NCBI RefSeq assembly: GCF_026151165.2
Contig: NZ_CP117849.1
Coordinates: 2,852,001-2,916,000, forward strand
DNA: 64,000 nt
Direction of reading: 5' to 3'
Source of the DNA: Cryobacterium sp. SO2
Lineage (GTDB): Bacteria; Actinomycetota; Actinomycetes; Actinomycetales; Microbacteriaceae
Shown: positions 24,060 through 31,916 of the stretch, in pieces
How the letters are laid out: each line of letters begins with the position of its first letter
Numbering within the stretch: position 1 is the stretch's first letter
Translations under genes and position numbers: made by a program
The notes under the pieces: generated by a model
What the model was told of the DNA's origin: nothing
The model's database searches: none
The model's input: only the letters and a program-made list of their open reading frames with translations

Positions 24060-25676
24060 CTACTCGTTGCCGAGGGCGGCGAAGTGCAGAACGTTGTACT
24101 CGAGCAGGTTGCGGGCGTCGTCGATGCCCGTCAGCCCGGTGCGGGTGATGGTGGTGGTCTGCAGCGAGCCGATCGAGAACCAGTACTTGGTGTCGATGAT
24201 CTTCGCGGCGATGTCGCCGTACGCGGCGTCGCCATCCGTCAGCAGCGCGGCGTCGAGGTCGTCACTCAGGCCGGGAACCTCGGCGGCGAACAGGTCGAGG
24301 CCGCCGTTGGGCGTGTAGATGATGCGGGCGAATGCGTCGACGTGCGCGGCGTCGGGGAAGGCACCCATGATGACCAGGTCCGGCGCGGCGGCGAGGTCGT
24401 CGGTCATCATGTACACCGAGCCACTGCCCATCGAAACCGCCTCGGAGGGCAGGCCGGCGGAGCTGAGCGTCGCACCGAGTTCCTGGGCCACAACCGCGGC
24501 GTCGGCACTCGATGCCGGGTAGCCGATGCGGATGGTCTTGCCCGTGGCGATGCCGGAGTCCACGATCGACTGCAGCGCGGCCGGGTCGTAGGTGACGCCC
24601 TGGTCGTCGAGCGCGGAGTCGACCATTCCGGCCGGGAACAGCTGGCTGGTGGGCACCTCGAGGTCGCCCATGGCCGAGTCGATGATGGTGTCGGTGTCGA
24701 TGCCTGCGAAGAGCGCGGCACGGTCGTCCGCGGTGGTGAAGATCGACGAGGCCGGGTTCATGTAGATCATCTGGGTGGTGTAGTTCGGGAACGCCGTGGC
24801 TTCGATCTCGTCGTTGTCGACGAACGAGGCGTAGGTGGACTTGTTCAGGTTGCCCAGCACCCCGTCGATCTCGCCGCGCTCGAGGCGCAGCTGGGTGGCG
24901 GAGGCGTTGTCGCTGATCTCGATGTTCACGGTGGTGAACTCCGGGGCGTCGCCCCAGTAGTCGTCGGCGGCGGTGAGCTCGTAGGAGACGCCGGTGTCGA
25001 CGGCGGAGAGTTCATAGGGGCCGGTACCGGCGTCGTGGGTGGTGAGGTAGGTCTGCGCGAAGTCGTCGCCGGCTTCGTCGGCCAGCACAGTGGGGCTGAT
25101 GATCTTGAGGCCGAACGGCGAGGCGAGGTAGTCCACGAATGCCGAGTTCGGGGCGGCGAGGGTCACCTCGACCGTGTAGTCGTCGACCGGGGTGACGGCG
25201 GTGACGTCGCCGACCATGTAGGCAGGTCCGCCGTCGACGTCGGTGCGACGCTCGAAGGAGGCCACCACGGCGTCGGCGTTGAACTCGGTGCCGTCGTGGA
25301 AGGTGACGCCCTCCCGCAGGGTGAAGGTGTAGGTGAGGGAGTCGTCGGAGAGGGTCCAGTCGGTAGCCAGCTCCGGAACGATTTCCGCGGTGGCTTCGCC
25401 GTCTTTGTAGGCGACGAGGCCTTCGTAGGTGTTCTCGATGATGTTCAGGCCCGGGCCGTCGTAGTTCACGTCGGGGTCCGGCGGGGTGGAGTAGGCCTGC
25501 AGGCTCACCACGGTGAGGCTGTCGGCGCCGGCGGAGCCGAAGCTGTCGGTGGAGGATGCAGAGGAGCAGCCGGCGAGGGTGAGCGCGGTGACGGCGGCGA
25601 GACCGGTGAGCAGCGCCGCCTTCTGGGGGCGGGAGAACGCGGACCGCGCGGGGCGGCTGAACAGGGTGGGGGACAT
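24060..25676 (-). CDS. Extracellular solute-binding lipoprotein, family 5 (DppA-like)
   Basis: A 538-residue secreted lipoprotein. The signal peptide ends in the lipobox LAGC with Cys37 as the lipid attachment site, and an acidic/Ser-rich tether follows. The body has family-5 features: LATDWTLSDDSLTYTFTLREGVTFHDGTEF, VTLAAPNSAFVDYLA and TGPYEL. It captures the solute for the DppBC-ATPase complex. First gene of the nine-gene operon, starting at ATG 25676 after GAGAGG; the promoter region at 25677-25845 is shared with the amidohydrolase and contains two operator-like sites. Confidence 0.93.
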   Translation of the reverse strand: MSPTLFSRPARSAFSRPQKAALLTGLAAVTALTLAGCSSASSTDSFGSAGADSLTVVSLQAYSTPPDPDVNYDGPGLNIIENTYEGLVAYKDGEATAEIVPELATDWTLSDDSLTYTFTLREGVTFHDGTEFNADAVVASFERRTDVDGGPAYMVGDVTAVTPVDDYTVEVTLAAPNSAFVDYLASPFGLKIISPTVLADEAGDDFAQTYLTTHDAGTGPYELSAVDTGVSYELTAADDYWGDAPEFTTVNIEISDNASATQLRLERGEIDGVLGNLNKSTYASFVDNDEIEATAFPNYTTQMIYMNPASSIFTTADDRAALFAGIDTDTIIDSAMGDLEVPTSQLFPAGMVDSALDDQGVTYDPAALQSIVDSGIATGKTIRIGYPASSADAAVVAQELGATLSSAGLPSEAVSMGSGSVYMMTDDLAAAPDLVIMGAFPDAAHVDAFARIIYTPNGGLDLFAAEVPGLSDDLDAALLTDGDAAYGDIAAKIIDTKYWFSIGSLQTTTITRTGLTGIDDARNLLEYNVLHFAALGNE

Positions 25677-25735
25677 CGGGTCGAACCTCTCGGAACAGGG
25701 GTGGGTGGGGCAACACCCGGGAATCGAGCGGGCCG

Positions 25736-25756
25736 CCGAAATATCTATCGCTGACA
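25736..25756 (+). promoter_or_regulatory. Operator-like site A of the TetR regulon
   Basis: Reads CCGAAATATCTATCGCTGAC. It matches site B (25815-25833, opposite strand) and site C (29086-29108). The shared centre CTATCRCYGA is half of a palindrome of the form CTATC-NNN-GATAG. It lies 60 bp before the DppA-like start. Confidence 0.65.
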
Positions 25757-25814
25757 AAAACTATCTCGGCTCTGTTTCGCGAGCATTGCGTCATGTTTCG
25801 TGCAGGTAAATTCG

Positions 25815-25833
25815 ATCAGCGATAGGTATTCGG
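25815..25833 (-). promoter_or_regulatory. Operator-like site B of the TetR regulon
   Basis: On the minus strand it reads CCGAATACCTATCGCTGAT, 12 bp before the amidohydrolase ATG. It is inverted with respect to site A and shares the exact 10-mer CTATCGCTGA with it. Binding here would block the rightward amidohydrolase-tetR transcript. Confidence 0.65.
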
Positions 25834-25845
25834 TAGACTGGAGCC

Positions 25846-27111
25846 ATGACTTCGAGCCTGCTGCTGCGCAACGTGACCCTCATCGACGGGCTCGGTGGCG
25901 CGCCGCGACCCGGCACCGACGTGCTGGTGACGGATGGCCTGATCGCGTCGATCTCCCCCACCGGCGCCCTCGCCCTGCCGCAGACCCTCAACCCGGATGC
26001 CCTCACCGTGCTCGACGGCACCGGCCACACCGTGTTGCCCGGCTTCTTCGACTGCCATGTGCACGTGAGCACCTCCCCCGCCACCGACACCCTCACCAGC
26101 ATCACCGAGCCGGAGAGCGCGAAGACCCTGCGCGCGGTGCCCGCCCTGCGCGCCACCCTCGACGCCGGGGTTACCAGTGCCCGCGACCTGGCCGGCGCGG
26201 ACTCCGGCTTTCGCGATGCCATCGCCGACGGCGTCATCCCGGGGCCGGCGCTGCAGCTGGCCATCCGCATCCTCAGCGTCAGCGGTGGGCACGGCGATTG
26301 GCGCACCGTGGGCGGCACCCCGCTGGACACCGGGCCCGGCGCCGGCGCCGTGGGCGACTCCCCCGCCGACTTCGTGCGGCTCACCCGCGAGGTGATCCGC
26401 GAGGGCGCCGACTGGATCAAGGTGGCCGCCACCGGCGGCATGGGCAGCCCGCGCAGCAACCCGGAGGGCGGCGGCCTGAGCGAGGCCGAGCTGCGCGCGG
26501 TGGTGGCCGAGGCCGCCCGGCACGGCCACATCGGCGTCGCCGCGCACTCCATCGGCACGGCGGGCATCATGGCGGCGGTGCGCGCCGGGGTGCGCAGCAT
26601 CGAGCACGGCTACCTCATCGACGACGCCACCATCGAGCTGATGGGCGAACAGGGCACCTACCTGGTGCCCACCCTGGCCACCCTCACCCGGCCGGTCTCC
26701 CCCACCGCCGCGCCTTGGGCGATCGCCAAACGCCACCGTACCCTGGAGACCGCCCGCGACCGCGTGGGCGCGGCCATCCAGGCCGGGGTGAATGTGGCAC
26801 TTGGCACCGACGCCGGCATCGTGGAGCACGGCAGCAACCTGCGCGAGCTTGCGCTGCTGGTGGAGTTCGGCCTGACCCCCATGCAGGCGATCCTCGCCGG
26901 CACGTCGGCCGCCGCCCGCATGAGCGGCATACTGGACGAGGTCGGCACCATTGAAGTCGGCAAAAGAGCCGACCTGGTGGCAACTCGCCTTGACCCGCTC
27001 GCCCAGATCGGCGCGCTGGCCGATCCGGGCGCGATGCGGCTGATCGTGCAGTCCGGCCGCATCCACCTCTCCACCCTGCCCCTCGAGACGACGGAGCCCC
27101 AGAGCGCATGA
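25846..27111 (+). CDS. Metal-dependent amidohydrolase (Xaa-Pro dipeptidase/Sgx9260-like)
   Basis: A 421-residue cytosolic TIM-barrel hydrolase. Metal ligands are visible as HxH in FFDCHVHVS, the carboxylated Lys in DWIKVAATGGM, His in VAAHSIGTAG and SIEHGYLID, and Asp in VALGTDAGI. This order matches the carboxypeptidase/prolidase-like amidohydrolases that split N-acyl or dipeptide bonds. It is divergent from the ABC operon and overlaps tetR by four bases, so it likely processes the imported substrate. Bond specificity is not deducible. Confidence 0.9.
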   Translation: MTSSLLLRNVTLIDGLGGAPRPGTDVLVTDGLIASISPTGALALPQTLNPDALTVLDGTGHTVLPGFFDCHVHVSTSPATDTLTSITEPESAKTLRAVPALRATLDAGVTSARDLAGADSGFRDAIADGVIPGPALQLAIRILSVSGGHGDWRTVGGTPLDTGPGAGAVGDSPADFVRLTREVIREGADWIKVAATGGMGSPRSNPEGGGLSEAELRAVVAEAARHGHIGVAAHSIGTAGIMAAVRAGVRSIEHGYLIDDATIELMGEQGTYLVPTLATLTRPVSPTAAPWAIAKRHRTLETARDRVGAAIQAGVNVALGTDAGIVEHGSNLRELALLVEFGLTPMQAILAGTSAAARMSGILDEVGTIEVGKRADLVATRLDPLAQIGALADPGAMRLIVQSGRIHLSTLPLETTEPQSA

Positions 27112-27800
27112 CCTTGATCCCCGACCAGCCGGCCGCCCCCAAGCGCACCGCCGGCCGCCCCCGCGCCGCGGGCAAGCAGCGCGAGGGCCTGAGCACGCGC
27201 GACGAGATCCTCGAGGCCGCGGCCGCCCTTTTCACCGAGCAGGGCTACACCGACACCACCACCCGGCAGATCGCGTCGGTGGTGGGGATCCGCCAGGCCT
27301 CGCTGTACTACCACTTCGCCGACAAGGGCAGCATCCTCAGCGCCCTGCTCACCGGCACCGTCGAACCGGCGGTGCACTTCGCCGAGTGGCTCGACATGCA
27401 ACCGCTCGACGCGCCCACCAAGCTGTACGCGCTGGCGAAGTTCGACCTCGACGTGATCCTGCAGGACCGCTGGAACCTGCACGTGCTCTACCGCCTGCCC
27501 GATGCCAAGGCCGAACGCGGCGACACCATGCAGGCCGCACTGCAGGAGCACTACCTCCGCTTCGCCACGGCCGCCGCCGCAACGGGCACCGACCCGCAGG
27601 CCGTCACGGATGACCTGCACCTGGTCTTCGGCCTGGTCGAGAGCATCCTGGTGCAGCGCGACTGGGGCGGGGGCGCCGCCCGCCACGCCTACGCCGAGTC
27701 CATCGCCCGAGGCTGCCTCCGCCTGGTGCGGGTGCCGGAGTCCGCCCTCGCCAACATCGACGAGGCGGCCCAGCGCACCATCGCCGCCTACCCCGCCTAG
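27108..27800 (+). CDS. TetR-family regulator of the amidohydrolase/ABC/allophanate locus
   Basis: A 230-residue repressor: residues about 30-75 (TRDEILEAAAALFTEQGYTDTTTRQIASVVGIRQASLYYHFADKGS) form the TetR helix-turn-helix, and the rest is a helical ligand domain with Trp/Tyr-rich WNLHVLYRLPDAK. The ATG overlaps the amidohydrolase stop. It probably binds the CTATC-NNN-GATAG sites A, B and C and is relieved by the substrate or an intermediate. Confidence 0.92.
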   Translation: MTLIPDQPAAPKRTAGRPRAAGKQREGLSTRDEILEAAAALFTEQGYTDTTTRQIASVVGIRQASLYYHFADKGSILSALLTGTVEPAVHFAEWLDMQPLDAPTKLYALAKFDLDVILQDRWNLHVLYRLPDAKAERGDTMQAALQEHYLRFATAAAATGTDPQAVTDDLHLVFGLVESILVQRDWGGGAARHAYAESIARGCLRLVRVPESALANIDEAAQRTIAAYPA

Positions 27801-27820
27801 CCCCCGCGCCCACACGGCGA

Positions 27821-27884
27821 TGCGCGGGTTACGCGCCGTTCCGCGGGTGGCACGCCACCCGCGAAGCGGCGCCGCACCCGCGCA
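27821..27884. repeat. 64-bp palindromic intergenic element, copy 6
   Basis: Begins TGCGCGGGTTACGCGCCG and ends CGCACCCGCGCA. It lies between tetR and the next rightward gene. The core has one change (GCGGGTGGCACGCCACCCGC). Confidence 0.9.
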
Positions 27885-27934
27885 GCGACCGGCACGCGGT
27901 TGCGCCAGCCTCGCCCCGGGCCGAGACTGGCCGG

Positions 27935-28219
27935 ATGACCGACACCGACTGCCCGCACCCCCTCTCCCGGCGGGACGCCGCGGCCCTGATCGGCATCCTC
28001 GCGAACCTGGAGGGGCTGGTCTGGGTCTCCCGCATCGACGACGACGACGTCGAGATGCTGCGCGGCCGCCTCAAGCAGGATGGTGCCACCACGCCCGTAA
28101 GCGCCGGCGCGGGCCCGCGTGTGCAGCTGCGTCAGGCGCTCAACGACCTCAACCAACGCCTCCGCTACACGCTGGGCGAATACAACAGCCCACCCGACCC
28201 GGAACCGGTCCCGCGCTAA
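27935..28219 (+). CDS. Small hypothetical protein
   Basis: A 94-residue soluble acidic protein, starting ATG 27935. It contains LSRRDAAALIGILANLEGLVWVSRIDDDDVEMLRGRL and a helical QLRQALNDLNQRLRYTLGE. No known motif. It is bracketed by copies 6 and 7 of the palindromic element. Probably a real gene given its ordered composition, but its role is unknown. Confidence 0.55.
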   Translation: MTDTDCPHPLSRRDAAALIGILANLEGLVWVSRIDDDDVEMLRGRLKQDGATTPVSAGAGPRVQLRQALNDLNQRLRYTLGEYNSPPDPEPVPR

Positions 28220-28238
28220 CCGCCCGCCCCGACCGAGC

Positions 28239-28302
28239 TGCGCGGGTTACGCGCCGCTTCGCGGGTGGCGCGCCACCCGCGCACCGGCGCCGCACCCGCG
28301 CA
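28239..28302. repeat. 64-bp palindromic intergenic element, copy 7
   Basis: Lies between converging genes (28219 rightward, 28367 leftward). Core GCGGGTGGCGCGCCACCCGC is perfect; the right inner arm differs (CACCGGCGCC). Confidence 0.9.
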
Positions 28303-28366
28303 CCTGCATCCGCCCCGCCTGTCGGGGGCCGCGCCCAGCAGCAGCGGGCTCGCCTGAGGGCCCGCC

Positions 28367-29059
28367 TCAGCGGCCGACCAGCGTGGCCAGGAGGGCGGCC
28401 GTGCGGGCCGGAGCACTCAGGAACGGCGAGTGGTCGCTGTCGAGCACGACGACCTCGTCGGCCTGGGCGGCCATCGCGCGCTGCAGGTCCGGATGGATGG
28501 CATTGTCGTCGTCGCAGACGATGTAGGTCGCGGGGATGGTGTGCCACGCCGCGCCAGTGACCTGCTGCGTGAACGAGACGAACGACTGCGGGGCCAGGTC
28601 GCGGATGGCCGCCTCGGCCACCGCGGGCGCGCACCGGTTGTAGAACAACGTCGCGGGGTTCGTCGCGCCGATGGTGCTCCCGTCGTCGGAGAGCGTCCAG
28701 AGGTCGTCCCCGCCCTCGACAACGTCGCTGCCGTCATCAGAGAGGTCGAGCAGCGACATCCCCGGCCGCGGCATGAACGCGGTGAGGTAGACGATCCGCT
28801 CCACACTCGTGTTGCCCACGAGCGCCTCGGTGGTGGGCATACCGCCATAGGAGTGGCAGACGACGGTGGTGGCGCCGTGCAGCGACACAGCATCCCGGAT
28901 GGCGCTCGCATCGGTGTGCAGATCGGCCAGCGCCGGCGAGGCGCTGGGCAGGTCGACGATCACCGAACGGATGCCGCGGGCGTCGAGCTCGTCCCGTAAC
29001 GTGCGCCAGCTCGATCCACGATGGCAGGCGCCATGAACCAGAAGAACAGTGTCCGACAC
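28367..29059 (-). CDS. Alpha/beta-hydrolase
   Basis: A 230-residue cytosolic hydrolase of the methylketone-synthase/EstC-like group. The oxyanion region is LLVHGACHRGSSW, the nucleophile Ser is in VVCHSYGGMPT, and the catalytic His is in DSDHSPFLSAP; the acid is probably in YIVCDDDNAIHP. It would cleave an ester or amide. The start is GTG 29059. An operator-like site 27 bp upstream matches those of the TetR locus, which ties this gene to the amidohydrolase/ABC regulon. Confidence 0.88.
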   Translation of the reverse strand: MSDTVLLVHGACHRGSSWRTLRDELDARGIRSVIVDLPSASPALADLHTDASAIRDAVSLHGATTVVCHSYGGMPTTEALVGNTSVERIVYLTAFMPRPGMSLLDLSDDGSDVVEGGDDLWTLSDDGSTIGATNPATLFYNRCAPAVAEAAIRDLAPQSFVSFTQQVTGAAWHTIPATYIVCDDDNAIHPDLQRAMAAQADEVVVLDSDHSPFLSAPARTAALLATLVGR

Positions 29060-29085
29060 GCGCCATCTCCCTCACCGGCCCGAGG

Positions 29086-29108
29086 CCGAAATATCTATCA
29101 CCGATAGT
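29086..29108 (+). promoter_or_regulatory. Operator-like site C of the TetR regulon
   Basis: Reads CCGAAATATCTATCACCGAT then AG. The inner part CTATC-ACC-GATAG is a full palindrome, the best of the three sites. It lies just upstream of the alpha/beta-hydrolase GTG, within the 343-bp divergent gap 29060-29402. Confidence 0.65.
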
Positions 29109-29136
29109 AATGGCACCGTGGGTGGTGCGCCGGCGA

Positions 29137-29200
29137 TTCGCGGGCCACGCGCCGTTCCGCGGGTGGCGCGCCACCCGCGGAACGGCGCCGCACCCGCGCA
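29137..29200. repeat. 64-bp palindromic intergenic element, copy 8, with 7-bp tandem tail
   Basis: Perfect core GCGGGTGGCGCGCCACCCGC in a divergent promoter gap. It is followed by six 7-bp units ACCGCG(C/A) from 29200 to 29240, apparently made by slippage from the element end. The rest of the gap (to 29402) should hold the promoter of the alkaline-shock operon; no clear box was seen. Confidence 0.88.
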
Positions 29201-29402
29201 CCGCGCACCGCGAACCGCGAACCGCGCACCGCGCACCGCGCCAGCGGGCATCCGCCGCGGCCGAATCCGCGAGCCACCTGAGAAAAAAGGTCAAGGCCGT
29301 GACGAAATCCCCATTTCGCGCATCTCATAGGTACGGCGACTTACTCGCCCCGGCCGAACAACCTGCTTGGCCGGAATCGACACACTGTTGTGGAGGCATC
29401 TC

Positions 29403-29873
29403 ATGGCCAACGAAGACAACCACCCCACGTCCACCATCCCCGGCGCCCGCGTCGACGGCGCCGCCAAGTTCGGCGCCGAGAACCGCCCCGGAGACGTGCA
29501 CGGCAAGACCACGATCGCCGACGGCGTGGTCTCCAAGGTCGCCGGCATCGCCGCCCGCGAGGTACCCGGCGTCTACGCGCTCGGCGGCGGCGCATCCAGG
29601 GCGATGGGCGCCATCCGCGGGGCCGTCGGCCAGGATGACCTGACCCAGGGCATCAAGGTGGAGGTCGGCGAGACCCAGGCCGCCGTCGACGTCACGATCG
29701 TCGTGGAGTACCCGGCACCGATCCAGGAGGTCGCCGACGCCGTGCGCACCCAGGTCACCACCGCCATCACCCGCCTGGTGGGCCTCGAGGTCGTCGAGGT
29801 CAACATCCTCGTCAACGACGTGCACCTGCCCACAGAGGACCAGGGCGCCGACGACGAACCGCGCGTCTCATGA
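29403..29873 (+). CDS. Asp23/Gls24-family envelope stress protein
   Basis: A 156-residue protein of the alkaline shock family: TTIADGVVSKVAGIAAREVPGVYALGGG and VEVGETQAAVDVTIVVEYPAPIQEVADAVR are the typical core, ending VVEVNILVNDVHLP. Such proteins bind the membrane through AmaP and respond to cell-envelope stress. ATG 29403 follows TGGAGG. First gene of a seven-gene cluster with overlapping or closely spaced starts. Confidence 0.93.
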   Translation: MANEDNHPTSTIPGARVDGAAKFGAENRPGDVHGKTTIADGVVSKVAGIAAREVPGVYALGGGASRAMGAIRGAVGQDDLTQGIKVEVGETQAAVDVTIVVEYPAPIQEVADAVRTQVTTAITRLVGLEVVEVNILVNDVHLPTEDQGADDEPRVS

Positions 29874-30058
29874 ACGCCACCGTCACCGGCCTCGCCGTCG
29901 GTGCCGTTCTCGCGTTCGCGGCGCTGACCTTCGGGTTTTGGGGCTTCCTGCTCGTGGCCGTGTTCATGGCCGTCGGGCTGCTCGTCGGCCGCATCGTCGA
30001 GGGCAAACTCGACGTGCGGGGCCTCGCCAACGCCCTGAGCGGAAAACGAACCTCCTGA
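29870..30058 (+). CDS. DUF2273 small membrane protein
   Basis: A 62-residue protein with two short hydrophobic helices (residues 5-22 and 24-41) and a basic tail. DUF2273 proteins accompany Asp23 and AmaP and are thought to help place Asp23 at the membrane. The ATG overlaps the Asp23 stop and the stop overlaps the next ATG. Confidence 0.85.
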   Translation: MNATVTGLAVGAVLAFAALTFGFWGFLLVAVFMAVGLLVGRIVEGKLDVRGLANALSGKRTS

Positions 30059-30414
30059 TGCCCGCCGACACCGCCGCCGCCGGCTACCCCGGCAGCATCA
30101 CCGTTCGGCAGCGGGCGTTGAACACCGTCGCCCGGGCGGTCTCCGCGGAGGCGCTCGGCGTGCCCGCAGGCCAGGTGACGGTCACACTCCAGGACGACCA
30201 CGGCCTGCTCGGCGTGAGCGTGGTGGCCCCGATCCGGGTGCCCGACCTCGACACCGTCGCCCCTGGTGCCCCCGGCCGCACGGTGCTGCACCGAGTGCAG
30301 GAGGCGCAAGCGACCATCCGCGCCACCACCACCCGCATCACCGGCAACCAGGTGGGCCGGGTGGATGTGCGCGTGCGCGGGGCGCACATCAGCCAGGACG
30401 AGCGGGTGCGGTGA
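30058..30414 (+). CDS. Short divergent Asp23-like protein
   Basis: A 118-residue protein: ITVRQRALNTVARAVSAEALGVPAGQVTVTLQDDHGLLGVSVVAPIRVPDL follows the Asp23 strand-helix pattern, but the family's glycine-rich middle is missing. It starts at ATG 30058, overlapping the DUF2273 stop, and ends at the next gene's start. Probably a partner or regulator of the main Asp23 protein. Confidence 0.75.
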   Translation: MPADTAAAGYPGSITVRQRALNTVARAVSAEALGVPAGQVTVTLQDDHGLLGVSVVAPIRVPDLDTVAPGAPGRTVLHRVQEAQATIRATTTRITGNQVGRVDVRVRGAHISQDERVR

Positions 30415-30989
30415 TGAGCGCTCCCTACGCCCGCATCGTGCGCCGCGAAACCCATTCGCCGCGCACGGTGGCCACCATCGTGCTGGCCGGCCTGATCATC
30501 CTGGCCTGCGGCTACGCCGGCGTCGAACTGGTGCTGCGGATGCTGGGCCAGCCGCCGCTGCTCGTCACGCCGGAAGCCGCCCTCGACTGGGTGGCCACGC
30601 TGCCGGACCTGCAACCGCAGGCCGCCATCACCGCCGGCGGCGTGGCCCTGGCCCTGATCGGGCTACTGCTGATGCTGCACGCCATCCTGCCCGGCCGCAC
30701 GGCCCGGCATCAGATGCTCGACGAGAACCGGGCGGTGCTCGTGGACAACGGCGTTCTCGCGTCCAGCCTCGCCCGCCGCGTCGAAACCGTCGCCCGGATC
30801 CCGCACGGCCAGGCCGTCGTGTCGGTGTCGCACCGCCAGGCCACCGTCGATGTCACCCCCACCTCGGGCATCCCCGTCGACGAGAGCGCCATCCGCGCCG
30901 CGGTCGACGACGAGATCGCCGCGTACAACCTCAAGCCCGGGCTGCGCGCCACGGTGCGCATCAACCCGACGGGAGCGGTCGGCTCATGA
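30414..30989 (+). CDS. DUF6286-type membrane protein of the alkaline-shock cluster
   Basis: A 191-residue protein with two membrane helices (about residues 21-43 and 72-92) and a C-terminal soluble domain of about 90 residues with the Asp23-like motif VDNGVLASSLARRVETVARIPHGQAVVSVSHRQATVDVTPTSG. This matches DUF6286 proteins found in actinobacterial Asp23 operons. ATG 30414 overlaps the previous stop; a GTG at 30411 is an alternative. Confidence 0.85.
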   Translation: MSAPYARIVRRETHSPRTVATIVLAGLIILACGYAGVELVLRMLGQPPLLVTPEAALDWVATLPDLQPQAAITAGGVALALIGLLLMLHAILPGRTARHQMLDENRAVLVDNGVLASSLARRVETVARIPHGQAVVSVSHRQATVDVTPTSGIPVDESAIRAAVDDEIAAYNLKPGLRATVRINPTGAVGS

Positions 30990-31615
30990 ACAACACCAAC
31001 AGGGCGCTCAACCGTACCTTTATCTTCGTAGTCGGCCTGATTCTGCTCGCGGCCGGAGCGGCAGCGGCCGCGCTTCAGTTCTGGCCGTGGTGGGCCGACC
31101 AGTGGCAGTATGCCGGCCGCCAGACCTCACAGTTTGTCGCCGACGCGCTCGAGGCCAGCCCGGTGCCCGGCACCGGCTTCAGTTGGTGGATGCTGGCCGC
31201 GCTCGCGGTGCTGCTCCTCCTCGTGATCGGCATGATCCTGCTCATCGCCAGCGTGGGCGGCGGCGGCAGCCGGGAGATCTACCGCTCCCCCAGCAGCACT
31301 CGGGCCGGCCGGCCGTCCGCCGGCGCCGACCAGGTTGTGCTCGACACTTCCTTCGCGGTGGACGCGCTGAAGAACTCGCTCGACAAGCGGCCCGACCTCG
31401 TCAGCAGCAGCGTCGGCGCCTTCACGGTGAGCCGCCAACCGGTGCTGCACATCGGTGTCACGCCCCGGCAGGGCACGTCGCCCCGGCTCGTGGCCGACGA
31501 GGTCGACACGCTGCTGAGAAACCTCGCCCTCGTCGTCGGCGACGCCCCGGCCAGCTGCCTCACGATCCAGTCGGGCCTGCGCGCCCAGCTCGGCCGCAAT
31601 CAGCGCGTGCTCTGA
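30986..31615 (+). CDS. AmaP-like alkaline shock membrane anchor
   Basis: A 209-residue protein with two membrane helices (about 12-32 and 62-88) followed by a soluble domain (VVLDTSFAVDALKNSLDKRPDLVSSSVGAFTVSRQPVLHIGVTPRQGTS) resembling Asp23. This arrangement is that of AmaP, the membrane anchor for Asp23. The ATG overlaps the DUF6286 stop by four bases, so the five genes from 29403 form one coupled unit. Confidence 0.85.
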   Translation: MNNTNRALNRTFIFVVGLILLAAGAAAAALQFWPWWADQWQYAGRQTSQFVADALEASPVPGTGFSWWMLAALAVLLLLVIGMILLIASVGGGGSREIYRSPSSTRAGRPSAGADQVVLDTSFAVDALKNSLDKRPDLVSSSVGAFTVSRQPVLHIGVTPRQGTSPRLVADEVDTLLRNLALVVGDAPASCLTIQSGLRAQLGRNQRVL

Positions 31616-31678
31616 GCATCCGCCCCCCTACCCACCCAGTTCGCTTCACTCAGTTCGCCAATCAGAAAGCAGCCCCTC

Positions 31679-31885
31679 ATGACCGCACTCCGTTTCCTCC
31701 TCGTCGCCGCCGTGGCCTTCGTGTTCTACCTCATCGGCGCCAAGGCCGGCCGCGGCCGGTACCGCGAGATCCGCCGCAACGCCAAGAAGGCCTGGAACGA
31801 CCCGACCGTGAAGAAGGTGCGCGCCCGCAGCCAGAAGCTGGCCAAGCGCAACGCCAAGCGCCTCACCAAGGCCGTTCACCACTAA
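31679..31885 (+). CDS. 68-residue membrane-anchored basic protein, paralog 1
   Basis: One N-terminal helix (LRFLLVAAVAFVFYLIGAKAG) is followed by a Lys/Arg-rich helix ending KLAKRNAKRLTKAVHH. A paralog of exactly the same length with the same end sits at 55866. The positive tail suggests binding to nucleic acid, lipid head groups or an acidic partner. Position in the alkaline-shock operon suggests an envelope role. Family not recognised. Confidence 0.8.
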   Translation: MTALRFLLVAAVAFVFYLIGAKAGRGRYREIRRNAKKAWNDPTVKKVRARSQKLAKRNAKRLTKAVHH

Positions 31886-31916
31886 CCCCCCTTCCACCGC
31901 ACCCGAAAGGACACCC

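Noticed and set aside
29200..29240. Regularly spaced 7-bp units as a possible CRISPR remnant
   Set aside because: The units are contiguous with no spacers and derive from the end of a palindromic element, so they are slippage repeats.
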